Part shown: one piece after another, positions 35,726 to 46,036 of the stretch | Numbering within the stretch: the first letter of the stretch is position 1 | How the letters are laid out: each line of letters starts with the position of its first letter | Assembly: GCF_023159225.1 (NCBI RefSeq) | Contig: NC_063177.1 | Span: 16,392,673-16,456,672 of the forward strand | Reading direction: 5' to 3' | Length of the DNA stretch: 64,000 nt | DNA from: Perognathus longimembris pacificus | Taxonomy: Eukaryota; Chordata; Mammalia; Rodentia; Heteromyidae | Made by a program: the position numbers and the translations under genes | Notes under the pieces: generated by a model | Database searches by the model: none | The model's input: the letters and a program-made list of their open reading frames with translations, nothing else | Told to the model about the DNA's origin: nothing

Positions 35726-37884
35726 CTAAGTCGGGGAGAAGCGGTCGATGGTCCGGCCGTCGGGCCCCGCGGCCAGGTGAGCGCCCTGGCTCAGCACCTC
35801 GGCCGCCTTGTCGGGGCTGAGGCCCAGCTCGGCCGTGAACTTGGCCAGCGGGTAGAGGCTCTCGAGCGCCACCTTGGGGTCGTGCAGGAAGTGCGTGGTC
35901 TGCGCCAGCAGTTCCGCCGCCGCCGCCTTGTCCTGCTGCTTCAGGCTCAGCTGTTCCGCCGTGAGGCGGGCCACGGCGAAGACGCCCTCGGGGAAGTCGA
36001 GCTTGCCCTTGCCGTCGGGGCCGGGAACGCCGGGGAGGCCCCCGAGCCCGGCCAGCGCCCCGGCGGCGCCGGCCGCCCCGCCCACGGCGTGCATCTTCAT
36101 GTGGCTGATGAGGTTGCGTTGCTGCGCGAACTTGCCCCCGCACACCTGGCACTCGTAGGGCTTCTCGCCCGAGTGGATGCGCATGTGCTCGGTGAGGCGG
36201 TACTGGCGGGTGAAGCGCATGCCGCACGCGTCGCACGCGAAGGGCTTGAGGCCCAGGTGGCTGCGCATGTGGCGCGTCATGGTCCCGCGCTGCGTGAACT
36301 TCTTCCCGCAGATGGTGCACGGGTAGGGCCGCGTCAGCCAGTGCGTCTTCTCGTGCTGCCGCAGCGTGGCCGGGTCCTTGTAGCTCTTGTCGCACGACGC
36401 GCAGCGGTATGGCCGCAGCAGCTCTCCCAGGCCGCCCGGGGCCCCGGCGACCTTGTCCGCGCCGCCGCCAAAAGGGGGCCCGAGGCCCGCGGCCCCGGCC
36501 GCCATGTCGGCCGCCTCGGCCCGGCCGTACAGCGCCTCCTCCTCCTCCACGTGCGCCTCCACGTGCGCATTCAGCTGCTCGGAGCTCGGGAAGCCCTTGC
36601 CGCAGGGGATGCACACGTACAGGTTGTCGCCGAAGCTCTCGGGCTCCCCGTAGGCCAGGTGCGGGCAGGGGTAGCCCTCGAGGTGGCCTCCGGGCGGGCT
36701 GGGGTCCTCGCTGCTGCCCGTCTCCTCGCTGCTGCTCTTGTAGTCGTCGCCGTCGCCGCCGGCGCCGGGCCCGTCCAGGCTGCCGGGGTAGCGCGGCGGC
36801 GGCACGAGGCCGAGCGGCGGCCCCCCGGGGGACAGGGCCGGGTCCCCGCCGCGCTCCTCGCCGCGTTCGCCCGGGGAGCCGCGGTCCCGGCCCAGGTCGT
36901 CGCCGTAGGACCCTAGGCCAGGCTCGTGCTTCATCCAACGGTACAGGAGGCTGGAGCCGTCGGGGCGGCCCGGGGGCTCGGGTCCCGGGCTGGCGCCGCT
37001 GCCTCGGAACGGGTCGGGAGTCGGGGCGGCCTCCTCCAGTTTCTGGAAGGGCAGCGGCGGCAGCGCCGGCAGCGCGAGCGGGGGCTCCTTGTAGGCGGCG
37101 GGCCCGGCGCTGGGAGGGCTGTCGGGTCGCGGCGGCAGCTCGCGCTCCCCCAGCGGCCGCTCCGGGGCCGAGGAGCCGGGCGGGCTCTTCTTGGACAAGT
37201 CCAGGCCGCAGAGCGGGGAGCAGCGGCGCTCCGGGATGCAGAGGGCGGCGGCCGGGCCGGGGCCCGAGGCGTAAAGCTCGGCGCAGTGAGTGTTGACGGC
37301 GGCCTCGGGGCCGGCCGGCGGCTCGGCGCTGGGCGGAGGCGGGGGCCCGGCTGGGGACGAGTAGCAGGCCTGGATGACGGGCGTCGCGGCCCGCAGGCCC
37401 CGGCGGCCGTAGGGCGCGTAGCCGCCGCCGCCGCTGCCGCCGCCCCGCAGGTGGCAGTACTTGCCGTGGCGCTTGAGGCGCTTCTTGCAGAGCGCCACGA
37501 GGTCAGGGATCTGCAGGTAGCTGGCGGCGGCCAACACCGCGCCCAGGCTCGGCTCGGTCCCCGGGGCCACCGCGGCGGCTGCAGCCGCCTCGGCGCCGTC
37601 AGCCAGGCGGCCGGTGTAGATGAAGTCCAGCACCAGGCGGAACACGGCTGGGCTCACCATGTCATGGTCCAGGTTGAGCAGGTTGTCATGCACCACCAGG
37701 GACTTGAGGTAGGCGCTGCTGGCCGCCAGCACGTTCTTGTGCGCGCGGAAGAGGGCGTTCTGCACCACGATGATCACGTCGCACAAGAAGCCCTTGGTGC
37801 GCTGGTTGTTGAGCTGCAGGAGCAGCTGCCTCGAGTGGCCGGGCGCCTCCATCGTGTCCAGCATCGTCTGCCCAGCACACTCTC
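35726..37884 (-). CDS. HIC1: HIC1 main coding exon
   Basis: The minus-strand acceptor CCCCGCAG precedes 37884. The first 20 nt read (G)GA GAG TGT GCT GGG CAG ACG before the internal ATG at 37864, so upstream exons splice to a single exon carrying the whole BTB and zinc-finger region. A large intron-free coding exon is typical of HIC1. Confidence 0.95.
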
Positions 37885-38263
37885 CTGCGGGGACACACAC
37901 CAGCGGGGTAAGAGCCACGCAGCGCCCCAGCCGCCGGTGCCCGGCCCTCCGTCTCCTCCACTTCCCCTTCCCCTCAGCTGAGCGGGGCCATGGGGCACCG
38001 CGGCCTGGGCACTGGCGCAGGAGGACCGGCGGCCTCCGGGAGCGGCTGCCTAGGCCTGCCGGCCCGAAGCACGGTGGAGAGCAGGAGGAGGACGGGCGCG
38101 GATGGCGAGGAGGCCAGGCAGGCCTGGGTGCCCCAGGCCCAGGCGCTACCGGGCACACGGACTGGGTGCCGGGGACTTGCGAGGAGCCCACTGTTCAGGC
38201 GGAGTGACCCTTTCGGAGACAGTTGCCCGACTTAAGTAAAATGTCCGCTTCAGGAAAAGTCAT
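35726..38263 (-). CDS. HIC1: HIC1 (hypermethylated in cancer 1) BTB/POZ zinc-finger repressor
   Basis: HIC1 is a nuclear sequence-specific repressor and tumour suppressor. The main coding exon runs from ATG at 37864-37862 (MLDTMEAPGHSRQ) to TAG at 35728-35726: 712 residues, against 714 in the human form with this start. Visible parts: BTB/POZ domain about residues 9-135; CtBP-binding motif GLDLSKK near 220; SUMO-type motif MKHEP near 311; an isolated C2H2 finger YVCIPCGKGF near 415; and four linked C2H2 fingers at about 484-591 (YRCASC, YPCTIC, FACDAC, YECQVC). The C-terminus ends DRFSPT. An alternative coding first exon (38263-38227) adds 19 residues for a 731-residue form. Alanine, glycine and proline runs reflect extreme GC content. 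Identity is recalled from the protein and is very secure. Confidence 0.97.
38227..38263 (-). CDS. HIC1: HIC1 alternative first coding exon (exon 1b type)
   Basis: ATG at 38263-38261 opens MTFPEADILLKS and a split glycine codon ending at 38227. Joined to 37884 it gives GECAGQT-MLDTM, matching the longer human HIC1 isoform. The base after the exon starts GCAACT rather than GT, so this would be a GC-AG intron (38226-37885). Confidence 0.8.
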
Positions 38264-39699
38264 TCAGGGCCAAGCAGTTTGCCCAAGTGGGGAGAAAAGG
38301 AGCCGAGTAAAGAGCCGCCCTCCCGCCTCGGGAGAAGTTGCCCCCGTTGGGGGAAATAACACGGGGGACCGGAGCGCGGTGCCCACCGAGGCACTGCCCG
38401 GGCCGGGGGCTGTCAGCCCCTGCTTGGGGCCCGGGGCAGTGGCGTGGGGAGCGGAGACAGCGGCTGCCGCGGCGGGCAGAGCGCGAAAGCCGGGCCCCGG
38501 CGCGGGGAGGGCGTTATATCGGGCAGGAGGCTGAGGCAGGAAGCAGGTGGGGGGGCGGGGGGAGCCACGCAGCTCCCAGGGGAGGGAGGGGGCAGCGCCC
38601 CGGGCGGGCACGGCGCGCGGCCCACGGCGGCCCTGACCCCGGCCTGCGCCCCACCCGCGTCCTGGCCCCAGCCCCGGCCTCGGCTCTGCACTCGCAGACC
38701 TGGCGCTTCCTGCCCCAGCTCCCCGCAGACCCCCGGAACCTCGCCGCCCCAAACTTGGGGAAAACTTTCCCAACTTCAGACAGGGCGGGAGGAGCGCGCC
38801 AACCCCCAGTCCCTCGGCTCCCAGCGTTTCCTCGCGGCCCCCTGGCCCGAGCCGACTCCACAGCTCCCCGGTCCTCCAGCTCGGCCGCCCGGCCCCATCC
38901 CCCGCGGGGCCCCGCACAACTTCGCGGCCCGTTACCTGCGGCCGCAGCCCGGCCGGGCTTCCCTCCCCGCGGCAGTGGCAGCTCCCAGCCCGCGCCCCAC
39001 CCGCCCCGCTGCCAGGCGCCGAGCTGTGCCAGGGCAGCGCCCCTGCCAGCCCCGCCCGCCAGCTCCCCTGCTCTTCCCCTCTCCTCTCCAGCCCATGTGC
39101 GGGCAGAGCCGGCCCCGGGCCGCTGACCCCGCCGTGAACCCGGCAAGGAGCAGCGGCCCCGCCGTCCGAGTCCCCTGGGGAAGGCAATCGGAGCCCCGAA
39201 CGCCAAGCACGATGGGGCGCCCGCGCCAAAGGATGCGCTAGAGGCGGCTAGCGCTCGAGTACCGGACCGTCCCGGGTCCCTGGTCCCTCCCGGTCCCCAA
39301 CTCAAGGACCCACCTGGGGGGCATGTCGGAAGCCCCGGGCCCGGCTGACGGCGGATCCAGGGGGGACGTGGCTGCGCTGCCCTCCGCCCGCCGGGCCCGC
39401 AGTCGGTCTGTCCTGCCGGTCCGTCCTCTCCGCGTCCTGGTCGCGTCTCAGACCCGCCGCGCTTTCTGCACACTCTTATCTGGGGCTGTCCCGGCCGGCG
39501 GGCGCAGCCGCGGCTAGGGCGCCACCTTGCGGCCGCGCGCGCGAGCGCAGCCCGGCCACGAGCTCGCCCTCGCGCACCTGGAGGGACGGGGGCTCGCAGA
39601 TGCCCGGCTCAGCTGCTGCAGCGCGGCAGGTTTTCACGTGCAGCTGTGCCCACCTGGAGACTCAAGTACAGAACCCGCGGGTGCCGTAAACCTTGCGGT

Positions 39700-42000
39700 G
39701 TTGAACTTAGTGCCCCCATGTATGCATCTCTATGAACACTGCCCGAAGTTCAGACAAGTCCTGTCCACAAGGAGGGGAACTCTGATGACGGCAGGCAGTG
39801 AGGGGAGATGCTGACACCGAGGTAGACAAGTTCGAAGAGGCTCTCAAGGAACGTTCCGGGACGCGCCTGTCCACCAGGCCCCGCCCCCAGCACGCCGCCC
39901 ACACGCAGGGCACACGTGCTAAGTAGACACCGCGTAAACCGCTTGCCAGACCATAGCCAGGCTGGAGAGTCGTACATCTCTAGACCCCAGAACATTCCAC
40001 TGGAAATAGCTGTGAAGAGCTTCTGGGGACTCCGCTGAGCAGGAGCGACCCCGACCTCCCACGTGAGCCATCTCCAGTAGCCTCGAGGGAATGAGTTTTT
40101 CTCCCACCCATCCACAACACAAACATGTCGTGGAGGCCGGTTGGCTTAAGACCTCGGAAAAGGTTCTGCACCCCACGTGAAGGATCGGTTCATGAGAGTG
40201 ATGTTTCTTCCGGAAAGGAGGGGACACCCCCCCCCCCCAGCACAGGCTCCGGAAGTGTCCCCCGCAAAGCCCCGTGCAGGCGCTAGGACGGGTGCAAGCC
40301 CCACGTCTCAGTGGCCTACGCTCCGCCTCCTGCCCCCGCCCACACTGGGGGGAGGGAGGGGGGGGTCCCCGAAACCGCCCTCAGCTTCTGATTGGCTACA
40401 CCTCCCTCAGCCACCAAGCGCGAAAGGCTGGGGCGCAGCGTTACCATGGTAACCGATGAGGTTCGCCCTGATCGCTTCTCTCCGAGGCCTTGGAGAGCTT
40501 AGCAACGGCGTGGGGCCGCTAGGCGGGCGGAGGCCGCACTCGCCGCGCGTCCGGCGTGGCTCTCCGGCTCCCTCCCCACGCCCCCGCTAGGGGTAGTGAC
40601 TGAGTCACCCAGCCCGGGGCGGCTGCCGCCGTCACTGGCCGGACACCCAGATCTTGGGCGCCCCCCAGAGGCTGCTTCTCCTCCGCAGCCTCCTGGCCCG
40701 GCCCCGCCTTCTGGACCAAACTAGTCCGCCCGCCTGACTCCCGCCGCGGGGGGAGGGGGGTGCCCCGCCCCGTTCTCGCCCCGTGTTCCGAATCTGTCTT
40801 ATCCAGATCGTCATCACTGGCAAATAGTGAGGTCCCACGGATGAAAACTGTGGACTCCGGCTTTTTGCCTCTGTAGGGGAAGCGGGCAGGGACGTCCCCG
40901 CCGGGCGGAGCGGGGCTTGTGGGCCCGGGTGGAAGAGTGTGCCGGAGGAAGGAGCGGGGAGGGAGCTGGGGGAAGGCTCAGCACCGGGCCTGTTCTTAGA
41001 GCTGGGTTCTGACGGATGAACACGAGTTCTCTGGCCGAGTAGGAAGAAGACCTTTCGGGTGAATGAAACTATTTGGATCAAGGTCTCAGCAAAATAAGGG
41101 GAATGCTAGGGGGTCCAATCCCGATAGACAGGACGTCTCTGACCTCATCTCTGACTTTCGTCTTTTTTCCTTTTGACCTGGTCAGATTATCTGAGCCTGA
41201 TAGAGGAGTCCCTCGGCCCTGTGTGTCTCGTGCATGAGTGTGTCCACCGGCGACTCCCGTGTCTGTTGTGCCCACTGTCTTTGCTTTTATCTGTTAGCAC
41301 CGGCTCCACTGCCCCACCTGCAGAGCTTTGCTGCGTTGTTCCGGAGGGTCCCACAGTCCTGCCCCGGCTCTGCTTCCTGCCCTCCCTGTCTAGCGCCTCC
41401 CTCACACACTTGTTTAGAACAGCCTGGGGTGGTCCAGAGCCATTCACTCTCTGGCACTAGGTAAGCATGGGCTGATGTCAATATTGACCCCCAATAACTC
41501 TACGGTCTCCAAAACCTGACCCACAGCACCCCGTGGAAGTCCCGGTCTGCCAAGCCGCTGAACCCTTGGGGGCTCCTTCATCATCACACGAGCTCTGCCA
41601 ATAACCATTCTACAAGTCAGTGCTGAAGGAGCTCCTTGATGCCATAGCCAGGCATGCCAACCTGTCCTCCCTAGCTGCCCTTTCATTTGCTCTGGACTCC
41701 TGAAGGTTCCCCTCCAGGCCCCCTCTGGCCCCCTTGCACGTTTCTGTGGAGCCCGATCACCTTGCCCTCCCTCAGGCCTCCGGCTCCAGACGGGTACGCC
41801 CACACCGCCCAGGAGGGGGCCGGCTCTTCCCTCCCTGGTCCAGTCTGGGCATCGTACCCTTCTTCCCCCAGCCCTGAGATGCCAGAGCCCGGCGCTGTAC
41901 CCGAAAGCCCCTAGGTGGGGACAGCTTCCTTTCCTACACTCCCCGAGGAAATGATGACAACATCCAAGTAGCCACACGGGGTGTGACGCCGCTACGAGGC
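39700..42000. other. Intergenic sequence between HIC1 and miR-212/132
   Basis: No recognised gene and no clear SINE. Apart from the island at 40300-40760 it shows only short shadow ORFs. A CRE-like TGATGTCA lies at 42007-42014. Confidence 0.6.
40300..40760. promoter_or_regulatory. Orphan CpG-rich promoter-like island with RFX palindrome, CCAAT box and AP-1 site
   Basis: Contains an inverted CCAAT box (GATTGGCT, about 40390-40397), a perfect 14-bp palindrome GTTACCATGGTAAC at 40440-40453 resembling an RFX X-box, and an AP-1 core TGAGTCA at 40601-40607, all in CpG-rich sequence. No coding exon starts here on either strand. It could be a distal HIC1 promoter, a noncoding RNA promoter or an enhancer. 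Confidence 0.5.
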
Positions 42001-42299
42001 ACTCTATGATGTCACAGCCGTCGGATCTAGGAACCGAGGAGTGGGGTTAGGGGGTACCAGATGAGGACCCCCGTGGTCCAGGCGGGGGCAAAGGGCTGAG
42101 CCCCCAGAAGTCCCGCAGCTCCGGGAGAGAAAAGTGAATAAACACGTTCCCAGGCCGCCGCATCCTCCCCGCACTCCTCCCCGGGCCGCCTCCCCCACCT
42201 CCCGCGCGCCCGCAGTTCCGGAAAGTTAACCCCTTGCAGGCCTGGACAGGGGGTGCGCGCTCCCCCTACCCGATCCTGCTTCCGTGCACTCTCCTCCCC

Positions 42300-42530
42300 T
42301 CCCAACTCCTCGTCGCTCCCCCCTGCCCTCCCCCCGTCTCGCCACTATAAATAGCCCCTTTTCCCTTTTCCTAAATTCCCCGCTGACGTCGGCAGCGCGT
42401 CAGTGTGTAGGAGCCGGGGCCGCATGAATGAGCCGCCACGCGAGTACTACGCTCGCCTATAAAAGACGCGGCGCCCGCCGGGCTGCGGGAGGCGAGCGGG
42501 CGCGGGCGCGGGCGCGGCGCGCCAGGTAAG
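42300..42530 (+). promoter_or_regulatory. miR-212/132 primary transcript promoter
   Basis: In order on the plus strand: CTATAAATAG at 42345-42354 (fits the MEF2 consensus and could also act as a TATA element); a CRE TGACGTCG at 42384-42391 with a CGTCA half-site at 42398-42402; a TATA box TATAAAAG at 42458-42465; and a splice donor CAG|GTAAGC at 42526. The start is expected about 30 bp after the second TATA. CREB control of this cluster is established in other rodents. Confidence 0.8.
42488..42525 (+). ncRNA. Probable first noncoding exon of the miR-212/132 host transcript
   Basis: Lies between the predicted TATA-directed start and the strong donor CAG|GTAAGC at 42526. The microRNA hairpins would then sit in the first intron, as described for the mouse locus. 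The 5' end is estimated from the TATA position, and the downstream exon was not identified. Confidence 0.5.
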
Positions 42531-43188
42531 CGGGACCGACCGGCCGAGGGCCGCAGACGGGCTGCCGAGCCGACACCGAGGGGAGGCTCAGCGGAGCCTG
42601 GCGGGCGGCGGGCGGGAGGGTCTCTCCCGAGTGGGATGGGGACGGGACGGGGGAGGGGGGGGTCCTTGCAGCTGGCGGAACCCGGAGGCTGACTCAACCC
42701 CGCGCAGCACCTGCCCGGAGGGAGACGCCGCCACTTCGGAGGAGCATCAAGCAGATGGCAGACCCGAGTCCCCCAGGCTTTCTTAGGGGCTCCTGCGCCA
42801 TCCTCCCAAGAAAGTGGGGAGAAGATGCTGGCACCCCGGGAGACGCGCCCCCTCCTCCTCCTCCTCCTCCTCCTCCTCCATCTCCCCGCAGCGCGGTGAC
42901 TCAGCCTCGCTGCCCCGGACTGAGTGAGCGGGGGCGGCAGAGAGAGACAGAGGTCCACGCGGCCGCGGCCCGGCTCCGGCTCGTCCGCGACCCCCGCCCC
43001 GCAATCTGCCCGGGCGCCCCCTCCCTCCCCGTCCCGTCGGGCGGTCCCGCGGCGCCCAGGACTCCCCGCCCCTGCGAGCGGCGCGGTCCTCTCAGGACCG
43101 GGCGGGGCGGGGCTCCGGCCAGGCCGCCCCGCCCCGCCCCCACCGGCCCACCCCCGCCTCCGGAAGTGCCTTCCAGCTGGGACATCTT

Positions 43189-43212
43189 TGACGTCACAGA
43201 ACTTTGACGTCA
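43189..43212 (+). promoter_or_regulatory. Pair of perfect CREs
   Basis: Two full palindromic TGACGTCA sites at 43189-43196 and 43205-43212, 16 bp apart start to start, about 140 bp upstream of the miR-212 hairpin. Such sites bind CREB/ATF. Confidence 0.8.
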
Positions 43213-43320
43213 GGGGTCGCGTGCCTCTCCGCGAGCGCTGGGGCCGAGAAGGGCGGGAGGTGTGGTGGCGGTGGGGGCGAGGGAGGAGGAACAACAACAA
43301 CGTCCCCCGCCGCGGGCGAC

Positions 43321-43430
43321 CAGGGCACCCCCCCGCCCGGGCAGCGCGCCGGCACCTTGGCTCTAGACTGCTTACTGCCCGGGCCGCCCTCAGTAACAGT
43401 CTCCAGTCACGGCCACCGACGCCTGGCCCC
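43321..43430 (+). ncRNA. Mir212: miR-212 precursor hairpin
   Basis: The 5p arm (ACCUUGGCUCUAGACUGC...) is at 43354-43376 and the 3p arm (UAACAGUCUCCAGUCACGGC...) at 43394-43414, with a short GC-rich loop. The 3p product has seed AACAGUC, shared with miR-132. Both arms look identical to the known mammalian miR-212 products. Processed from the plus-strand host transcript by Drosha and Dicer; broad roles in neuronal plasticity are family knowledge. Hairpin outer limits are approximate. Confidence 0.96.
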
Positions 43431-43533
43431 GCCCCAGGATCGCGGACCTGGCTGCCCGCCCGCCGTGCTCCGGGACCCCGGGGGGCGGGGGGGGGGGCAG
43501 GGTGTCCCGCAACCCCTCGATCGCTGCCTGCGC

Positions 43534-43554
43534 CGTCGCTGTCCGCGGTGCTGA
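43534..43554 (-). promoter_or_regulatory. RE1/NRSE (REST-binding) site
   Basis: The minus strand reads TCAGCACC-GC-GGACAGCG, matching both halves and the spacing of the canonical RE1 element. REST repression of miR-132/212 in non-neuronal cells is established in other mammals. Confidence 0.75.
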
Positions 43555-43704
43555 CCCAGCGCGGGCGCCACCCAGGGGCGGTGGCGTGCTGGATCCCCAG
43601 GGACGACGAGGGGCCGCATGCCCACGCGCGCGCTCCACGCAGCCCCCGCGCCCGCTCCGCCGCCCCCAGCCCGCGTCGGCCCCCCCCCCACGGCCCCGCG
43701 GTGC

Positions 43705-43712
43705 TGACGTCA
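43705..43712 (+). promoter_or_regulatory. Perfect CRE between miR-212 and miR-132
   Basis: Palindromic TGACGTCA in a CpG-rich stretch about 60 bp before the miR-132 hairpin. Confidence 0.75.
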
Positions 43713-43773
43713 GCCGCCCGAGCCGCCGCCGCCGCGGTGCCGTCAGCGGCGCGCGCTCCGCCCCGCGTCTCCA

Positions 43774-43839
43774 GGGCAACCGTGGCTTTCGATTGTTACT
43801 GTGGGAACCGGAGGTAACAGTCTACAGCCATGGTCGCCC
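43774..43839 (+). ncRNA. Mir132: miR-132 precursor hairpin
   Basis: The 5p arm (AACCGUGGCUUUCGAUUGUU...) is at 43778-43799 and the 3p arm (UAACAGUCUACAGCCAUGGU...) at 43815-43836. The 66-nt span agrees with the known rodent precursor. It lies about 400 bp downstream of miR-212 on the same strand, so both come from one primary transcript. miR-132 is activity-induced through CREB in neurons (established knowledge). Confidence 0.97.
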
Positions 43840-44526
43840 CGCAGCACGCCCACGCCACGCACCGCATCCCGCCAGCCGGGGGCTGGGGAGACACCGAGAG
43901 GAGGAGGAGGGGGCGGCGGTGCTGGCGCTGCAGGGGGTGGGGAGGCCGCGGGGGTAACCAGCGCGCGCGGGGAGGCGGAGGCGGTGCGCTGCGCATCCAC
44001 CCCGGCGGGCACCGGCACCGGAGGAAACGCCGCCCGCTTCAGGCTGTGCGCCCCGCCCCCGGGTGCTGCCGCCCGGGATGGCAAGAGAAATGGGTGGCTC
44101 AGAGATGGGGATTTCTACCTCGTCCATGCCAGAGAGCCTTGCGGAGCCAAGAAGTCTGGAAGGACGTGTGCCTCCTGAGGGCTTAACAGGGCAGCAGAGG
44201 AGAAATTCTTAAATATGTTACACCTGTATTCCAAGAACCTCCTAAGTGAACAGGTAGAGGCGAGGAATACGCCTCAACCAATTTCCTGATGAGTCATAGC
44301 ATTCCCCGAGTCCCTTCCCCTACTTTTTGGTGAGCCTGAAGGATTAAAAAAGGGCCCCTAGCCTTCAAGAATGAGTTACCCAGTCCTTCAAAGGTCTGAA
44401 TGTACTGGCATTCTTCTTCCCTCTGTCTCTAGACGCTGAAATCCGTCCACTGGAGAGTTTAAATTTGACCCTAAGAGGAAAGCGCACCACAGGAGTGAAG
44501 TGACAGCCAAGTGTGAACAATGATCC

Positions 44527-44745
44527 TTTTCTTTTTTTTTCTTCTGTCGGTCGTGAAGCTTGAACTCAGGGCCTGGGCGCTGTCCCTGAGCTCTTCAGCT
44601 CAAGGCGGGCGCTCTACCGCTTGAGCCAGGGCGCCACTTCCACTTTCCTGTCTGAGCTGGCCTGGCACAGTATCCTCAGATCTCAGCCTCCTCAGCAGCT
44701 AGGATTCCAGCGAAATTACAGGCCACCAGCACCAGGCTACAATGA
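44527..44745 (-). mobile_element. B1-Geo SINE
   Basis: Reverse copy with CpG retained (GGCGGGCGCTCTACCGCTTG). Confidence 0.75.
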
Positions 44746-45345
44746 TCTCTTTAAAGACATTATATAATTTATCACTGCCAGCACCACCCATCATGACAGG
44801 CTTCAAAGTATCGGGTGCAGAGTTTAAGGCCTAGTGTTAAGATAACCTACCACCCATTAATCCAACTCTCCTCTCCATACAATCCATCCTTCCTAAGTTA
44901 CTTCTAAGAGAGTTGGTGCTGTCCTCCCAGCAAATCAACACCCTATTGCCCCATCCCCTCCTGAGGAGCTGCATCATCATGCCCAGCTGCCATGTCTGAC
45001 TCTGACCCTTCTATGATATAGATTCTTGGCAGATACACTGTGAGGATAAATGGCATGTGCAAAACTTTGTAAACAGTAGGGAGCCTTTCCAGTCTTACAT
45101 ACTCTACTAGAATACTACATTTTGAGGGTGTTAGAAAACTTTAGCTCTGAGACTAGGTCACTGTTACGAGGTTATTTCCTGAGAAACTTTGCCCAGAACC
45201 TTAGGAATCGAAGGTGTGGAGGGGAAATAATGGTAAGGATTTTCTGAAGAGGCCAAGTCTTTGTAGTGAGAAGGGAAGTCCAGAAGTCTGACAGAATGTT
45301 GAGTTGTTTTGTAACTTCTCCAACATTGTTTTTCTGTCCTGTGTA

Positions 45346-45812
45346 TGTCAGTCCTGGGGCTTGAATTTAGGCCTTGGGCACTGTCCATCAACTTTTTTTT
45401 TCCCCTCAAAAAAAAAAAATCACTTGGGGGGCTGGGGATATAGCCTAGTGGCAAGAGTGCTTACCTCGGATACATGAGGCCCTAGGTTCGATTCCCCAGC
45501 ACCACATATACAGAAAACGGCCAGAAGTGGCGCTGTGGCTCAAGTGGCAGAGTGCTAGCCTTGAGCGGGAAGAAGCCAGGGACAGTGCTCAGGCCCTGAG
45601 TCCAAGGCCCAGGACTGGCCAAAAAAAAAAAAAAAAAAAAAAATCACTTGAACCACAGCTCTACTTACAGCGTTTTTGGGGAGAACAGGGTGCTTAACTA
45701 GAGATTACTGTCTCATGGGCTTTCCTATCTTAGTTGGCTTTGAACTGTGATCCTCAGATCTTGGCCTCCTGAGTAGTTAGGAGTACAGATGCGAGCCACC
45801 AGCACCCAGCTC
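45346..45812 (-). mobile_element. B1-Geo SINE interrupted by IDL-Geo
   Basis: Reverse copy in two parts, 45346-45426 and 45644-45812, split in the Geo half. Confidence 0.85.
45427..45643 (+). mobile_element. Nested IDL-Geo SINE
   Basis: Young copy with a 23-A tail, bounded on both sides by an A-run plus TCACTTG (ending 45426 and 45650). Confidence 0.92.
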
Positions 45813-45904
45813 CTTCAACCTTTTATGAATTAGAAAACTGAGTCACGGATAGGACACAAAACCCAAGTACTTCTCTTTTTCCATCGTGCAGCAGAGAAAA
45901 TGAC

Positions 45905-46036
45905 TAGAGCAAGGGGCAGTGGTGTGTACCTGCAGTTCCAGCTACTCAGCAAGACTGGGGCAGGACAGCTTAAGCATGAGCCCAGGAGTTCCAGGTCAGC
46001 CCTGACAACATGCGAGACCCAGTCTCTCACTCAAAA
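45905..46036 (+). mobile_element. B1/7SL-like SINE monomer
   Basis: GTGTGTACCTGCAGTTCCAG, GAGCCCAGGAGTTCCAGGTC, GAGACCCAGTCTCTCACTC. Confidence 0.7.

Larger units (their letters stand above)
35200..39700. promoter_or_regulatory. HIC1: HIC1 CpG island and promoter region
   Basis: Very high GC with dense CpG across the coding exon and about 1.8 kb upstream. 38300-39540 contains no convincing coding exon and probably holds the noncoding first exon and promoter, with many GC boxes. In other mammals this island is the target of cancer hypermethylation (family knowledge). The exact start site cannot be read from sequence. Confidence 0.75.
42100..44080. promoter_or_regulatory. CpG island covering the miR-212/132 cluster
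   Basis: Continuous GC-rich, CpG-dense sequence over promoter, first exon and both hairpins. Contains a (CTC)n run at about 42850-42880. Antisense and sense ORFs here up to about 310 codons are GC artefacts without domain content. Confidence 0.7.

Noticed and set aside
35588..36916. 442-codon plus-strand ORF antisense to HIC1
   Set aside because: Mirror of the HIC1 coding exon in GC-rich DNA; Ala/Arg/Gly/Pro-rich with no domain.
38264..39473. Overlapping ORFs of up to about 320 codons in the HIC1 upstream island
   Set aside because: Several frames on both strands are open at once because of CpG richness; composition is low-complexity and none resembles a protein.
42371..43817. ORFs of about 300 codons over the miR-212/132 region
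   Set aside because: They run through the microRNA hairpins and CREs; GC artefacts.
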